Shown one piece after another: positions 6,489 through 8,366 of a DNA stretch of 8,366 nt. The notes under the pieces were generated by a model. That model was given only the letters and a program-made list of their open reading frames with translations, was not told where the DNA came from and searched no databases. Made by a program: the position numbers and the translations under genes. The stretch spans positions 1 to 8,366 of the forward strand of contig JAAZLM010000206.1 of the NCBI GenBank assembly GCA_012799315.1. The letters are read 5' to 3'. How positions within the stretch are numbered: position 1 is the stretch's first letter; the number at the start of each line of letters is the position of its first letter. The DNA comes from Clostridiales bacterium (lineage in GTDB: Bacteria; Bacillota; Clostridia; Oscillospirales; Ruminococcaceae).

Positions 6489-7769
6489 ATGGATTATAGT
6501 CAAGCCATGAAATATATAGGGAGCTTCGGTAGAAAGGGCGCTAGCGTGCAGGATTTAAGCCGAATCGGCGCACTCCTATCCTTGATGGACAATCCACAGG
6601 AGAGATCAAGATTTATTCATGTTGCAGGCACTAATGGAAAAGGATCGGTAGTGACAATGTGCGCCGCCATTTTAGAGGAGGCGGGTTACAGGGTCGGTAA
6701 GTTTACATCGCCCTATGTCATTGAATTCAGAGAAAGAATCGAGATAAATGGCGAGCCAATTAGCGAGGAAGATTTCGCAGAACTATGTTTATACGTCAGC
6801 CAATATGAGAGCGCCTTAACCGTGCAAGGATATGAATTTTCTCAATTTGAGATTATCAATGCAATAGCATTCGAATATTTCGCACGGCAGGAATGCGATA
6901 TTGTATGCCTTGAAGCTGGGATAGGCGGTAGAGTCGATTCAACGAATATCATCACATCACCGCTTGTATCGGTGATAACGACTATTGCCCACGATCATAA
7001 TGACTTGCTTGGCGATACAATTGAAGAAATTGCTCAGAATAAGGCGGGCATTATCAAAGATAGATGTGCGGTTGTAGTCGCACCAATGCAGAACGAAAAC
7101 GCATTGGCGGAGATAATGGCGCAGAGCCTTGAAAAAAGTACATCTGTTTTGATGCCGAGCCTTAGCACAGTAAAGACACTTGAGAGCGGTATATTCGGCA
7201 GTAAATTCTCATACGGTGAAGATGAATATGAAATTCGCCTTGCCGGTGAACATCAGATCATCAATGCCATTACAGCGATCGAAACAATCCATGCTATAAA
7301 TAAGCAAGGATATTCAGTTGACGGTAAATGTATCAAAAAAGGGCTTGCTAGGGCGAGCATCGCCGCAAGGGCGCAGATCCTGTCTAAGAAGCCGCTGATT
7401 ATCCTTGATGGTGCGCACAATCCCAACGGTATGAGGGCGATGGTCGCACTCCTTGACAAGGTTGAAGTGAAAAGGAAGATAGGCATTATTGGCATGGTGA
7501 GCGACAAGAATGCCCAGGATTCACTAGCCGAGATAGCCCCGATATTGGATGAAATTATATTTGTTGAGGGATATAGCGATAGGGAATTGAGTGCAGTAAA
7601 ATTAGCCGAAATTGCACGGAACTATACCGATGTTAATATAGGTGTATTCCCGTCAGTGCTGGATGGAGTTAGATATGCGCACGAAATTATAACTAAAGCA
7701 GATGCGGCAATAATAACCGGTTCATTGCTGCTTGCATCAAGCATAGAGAAGATTTTAGCTAAAAAATAA
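6489..7769 (+). CDS. folC: Folylpolyglutamate synthase / probable dihydrofolate synthase
   Basis: FolC adds glutamate to folates using ATP, which retains them in the cell and improves them as cofactors; many bacterial versions also join glutamate to dihydropteroate. The 426 residues match the Mur-ligase-type family. Visible motifs are the P-loop AGTNGKGS (46-53), the family signature GIGGRVDSTN (144-153), HDHNDLLGDT (168-177), NKAGIIK (184-190, with K185 at the usual carbamylated-lysine position), and ILDGAHNPNG (305-314) opening the C-terminal domain. The segment before the last motif reads IAARAQI (291-297), where most FolC proteins have a PGR- or VGR-type sequence; R294 is retained. The ATG is preceded by an AGGGAG site (6474-6479) at nine bases. 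It is probably cotranscribed with valS and is followed by a strong hairpin terminator. Whether it also has dihydrofolate synthase activity cannot be read from the sequence. Confidence 0.93.
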   Translation: MDYSQAMKYIGSFGRKGASVQDLSRIGALLSLMDNPQERSRFIHVAGTNGKGSVVTMCAAILEEAGYRVGKFTSPYVIEFRERIEINGEPISEEDFAELCLYVSQYESALTVQGYEFSQFEIINAIAFEYFARQECDIVCLEAGIGGRVDSTNIITSPLVSVITTIAHDHNDLLGDTIEEIAQNKAGIIKDRCAVVVAPMQNENALAEIMAQSLEKSTSVLMPSLSTVKTLESGIFGSKFSYGEDEYEIRLAGEHQIINAITAIETIHAINKQGYSVDGKCIKKGLARASIAARAQILSKKPLIILDGAHNPNGMRAMVALLDKVEVKRKIGIIGMVSDKNAQDSLAEIAPILDEIIFVEGYSDRELSAVKLAEIARNYTDVNIGVFPSVLDGVRYAHEIITKADAAIITGSLLLASSIEKILAKK

Positions 7770-7803
7770 CACACGCAACAGGATATGACAAAATTTTCAT
7801 ATT

Positions 7804-7859
7804 CAATGCCTTATTATTAGAACAGGACAAACTGTTTTGGTAATAAGGCATTGCTTTTT
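7804..7859 (+). terminator. Long hairpin terminator after folC, abutting the spoIIAA ribosome binding site
   Basis: A perfect 13-base-pair lower stem (7804-7816 with 7841-7853, CAATGCCTTATTA against TAATAAGGCATTG) continues through 7817-7825 with 7832-7840, including three G-U pairs. The total is about 22 pairs closed by a six-base loop (7826-7831). A run of five T (7855-7859) follows after one C. It begins 34 bases after the folC stop and ends one base before the spoIIAA Shine-Dalgarno. The opposite strand lacks a clean T run, so it probably acts in one direction. It could also act as a leader structure for spoIIAA. Confidence 0.75.
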
Positions 7860-7865
7860 AGGGGG
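7860..7865 (+). promoter_or_regulatory. Shine-Dalgarno site that fixes the spoIIAA start
   Basis: AGGGGG lies nine bases before the ATG at 7875. An in-frame TTG at 7851 would open the reading frame earlier, but it lies inside the terminator stem and would place this site within the coding region. The ATG is chosen, and it gives a SpoIIAA-like N-terminus. Confidence 0.75.
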
Positions 7866-7874
7866 AAGAGAAAA

Positions 7875-8213
7875 ATGGCAGTCAAAATTGAAATAGGCGA
7901 TAACATCATCAATGCTCGCCTAATCGGGGATATTGATCATCATACCGCAAAGGGAATGAGAGAGGAAATTGACAATGCGGTCGAACGAACACAAATTAAG
8001 AAGTTAGTTCTTGATTTTAAGAATGTTAGCTTCATGGATAGCTCCGGAATAGGTCTTGTAATGGGCAGATATAAAATCATGGAGGAGGTGGGCGGTGTTG
8101 TTAAGGTTACGAATCCGTCCAACCATATTAAAAAGGTAATGCGTCTTGCTGGGCTAGATAGACTTGCACAAATAGAGAACAGTACATCGGGAGGGAATGA
8201 CGATGAAAATTAA
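7875..8213 (+). CDS. spoIIAA: Anti-sigma-F factor antagonist SpoIIAA
   Basis: SpoIIAA is a STAS-domain protein. In its unphosphorylated form it binds the anti-sigma factor SpoIIAB and frees sigma-F in the forespore; SpoIIAB inactivates it by serine phosphorylation and the phosphatase SpoIIE reactivates it. The 112 residues are close to the Bacillus protein (about 117). GDIDHHTA at 18-25 is characteristic of SpoIIAA rather than general-stress antagonists such as RsbV. FMDSSGIG at 53-60 contains S57, aligned with the phosphorylated serine 58 of B. subtilis. GRYK (64-67) and a C-terminal helix with RLAGLDRL (90-97) also match. The end overlaps spoIIAB by 11 bases in another frame, suggesting translational coupling. 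No well-formed promoter is visible upstream. Confidence 0.93.
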   Translation: MAVKIEIGDNIINARLIGDIDHHTAKGMREEIDNAVERTQIKKLVLDFKNVSFMDSSGIGLVMGRYKIMEEVGGVVKVTNPSNHIKKVMRLAGLDRLAQIENSTSGGNDDEN

Positions 8214-8366
8214 AAATGAGGTTAAAATTACCTTGATGTCAAAATCAGCAAACGAATCTTTCGCACGGGTTGCAATAGCGGCATTCGCCGCTCAGCTCGA
8301 TCCAACACTAGAGGAGATTACAGACATTAAGACAGCAGTGTCGGAGGCAGTGACGAATTGCATTGT
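8203..8366 (+). CDS. spoIIAB: Anti-sigma-F factor and serine kinase SpoIIAB (N-terminal part, cut by window end)
   Basis: Only the first 54 codons are present. SpoIIAB is a GHKL-fold protein that holds sigma-F inactive and phosphorylates SpoIIAA. The visible part contains [20 protein letters not shown] (14-33) and [13 protein letters not shown] (42-54). These closely resemble the start of Bacillus SpoIIAB; the second is the N-box helix, with E48 and N52 at the expected catalytic and Mg-ATP positions. The ATG follows a GGGAGGG site (8189-8195) by seven bases and lies inside the end of spoIIAA. The frame is open to the edge with no sign of damage, so this is truncation by the window. sigF is the expected next gene. 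Confidence 0.93.
   Translation, partial: MKIKNEVKITLMSKSANESFARVAIAAFAAQLDPTLEEITDIKTAVSEAVTNCI

Noticed and set aside
7812..7817. TATTAT as a sigma-A -10 element for spoIIAA
   Set aside because: No acceptable -35 lies 16-18 bases upstream; the nearest candidate (ATGACA, 7785-7790) is 21 bases away. The hexamer is explained by the 5' arm of the terminator stem.
1..8366. A defence system, CRISPR array, phage or transposon segment
   Set aside because: All intervals are filled by recognisable core genes in one orientation. I saw no direct-repeat arrays, transposase-like proteins, integrase motifs or compositional break.

Overview
This window looks like a housekeeping stretch of a chromosome from a spore-forming, probably anaerobic Firmicute of the class Clostridia. 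The evidence is a spoIIAA-spoIIAB pair (the sigma-F control module of endospore formers), a DUF1858 'CLGC' redox-type small protein common in anaerobes, purine-rich Shine-Dalgarno sites, and frequent ATA/AGG codons at moderate GC. I cannot name a genus. Every gene lies on the + strand, and nearly all the DNA is accounted for. I see no mobile element, CRISPR array, tRNA or rRNA.

Layout. Bases 1-165 hold a hairpin that probably ends an upstream gene, then a sigma-A-type promoter. It drives a 66-residue DUF1858 protein (166-366), which is closed by a strong intrinsic terminator (385-423). Next come a fused TrmK-Nif3 protein (458-1936: tRNA m1A22 methyltransferase plus a Nif3 dinuclear-metal domain) and, 31 bases later, RqcH/NFACT (1968-3734), the ribosome-quality-control factor that adds alanine tails to stalled nascent chains. 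A 72-84 base gap with a promoter leads to valS (3819-6464) and, 24 bases later, folC (6489-7769). A very long hairpin terminator (7804-7859) ends that unit. Its U-tract touches the Shine-Dalgarno of spoIIAA (7875-8213), which overlaps spoIIAB (8203 onward, cut by the window end). The third gene of the usual operon, sigF, would be expected just outside.

How the genes fit together. TrmK, RqcH and ValS all concern tRNA or translation, and FolC supplies polyglutamylated folates for one-carbon metabolism, including initiator-tRNA formylation. valS-folC and trmK-nif3 are familiar neighbour pairs in Firmicutes. The spoIIA genes are a separate, sporulation-specific unit.

I did not find a clearly new system. 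The observations most worth following are the TrmK-Nif3 fusion, which retains a codon that looks like an old GTG start for Nif3, and the folC terminator placed where the spoIIA promoter and leader should be. Smaller points are a palindrome inside the valS promoter with no T-box leader, and variant residues in conserved motifs of RqcH and FolC.
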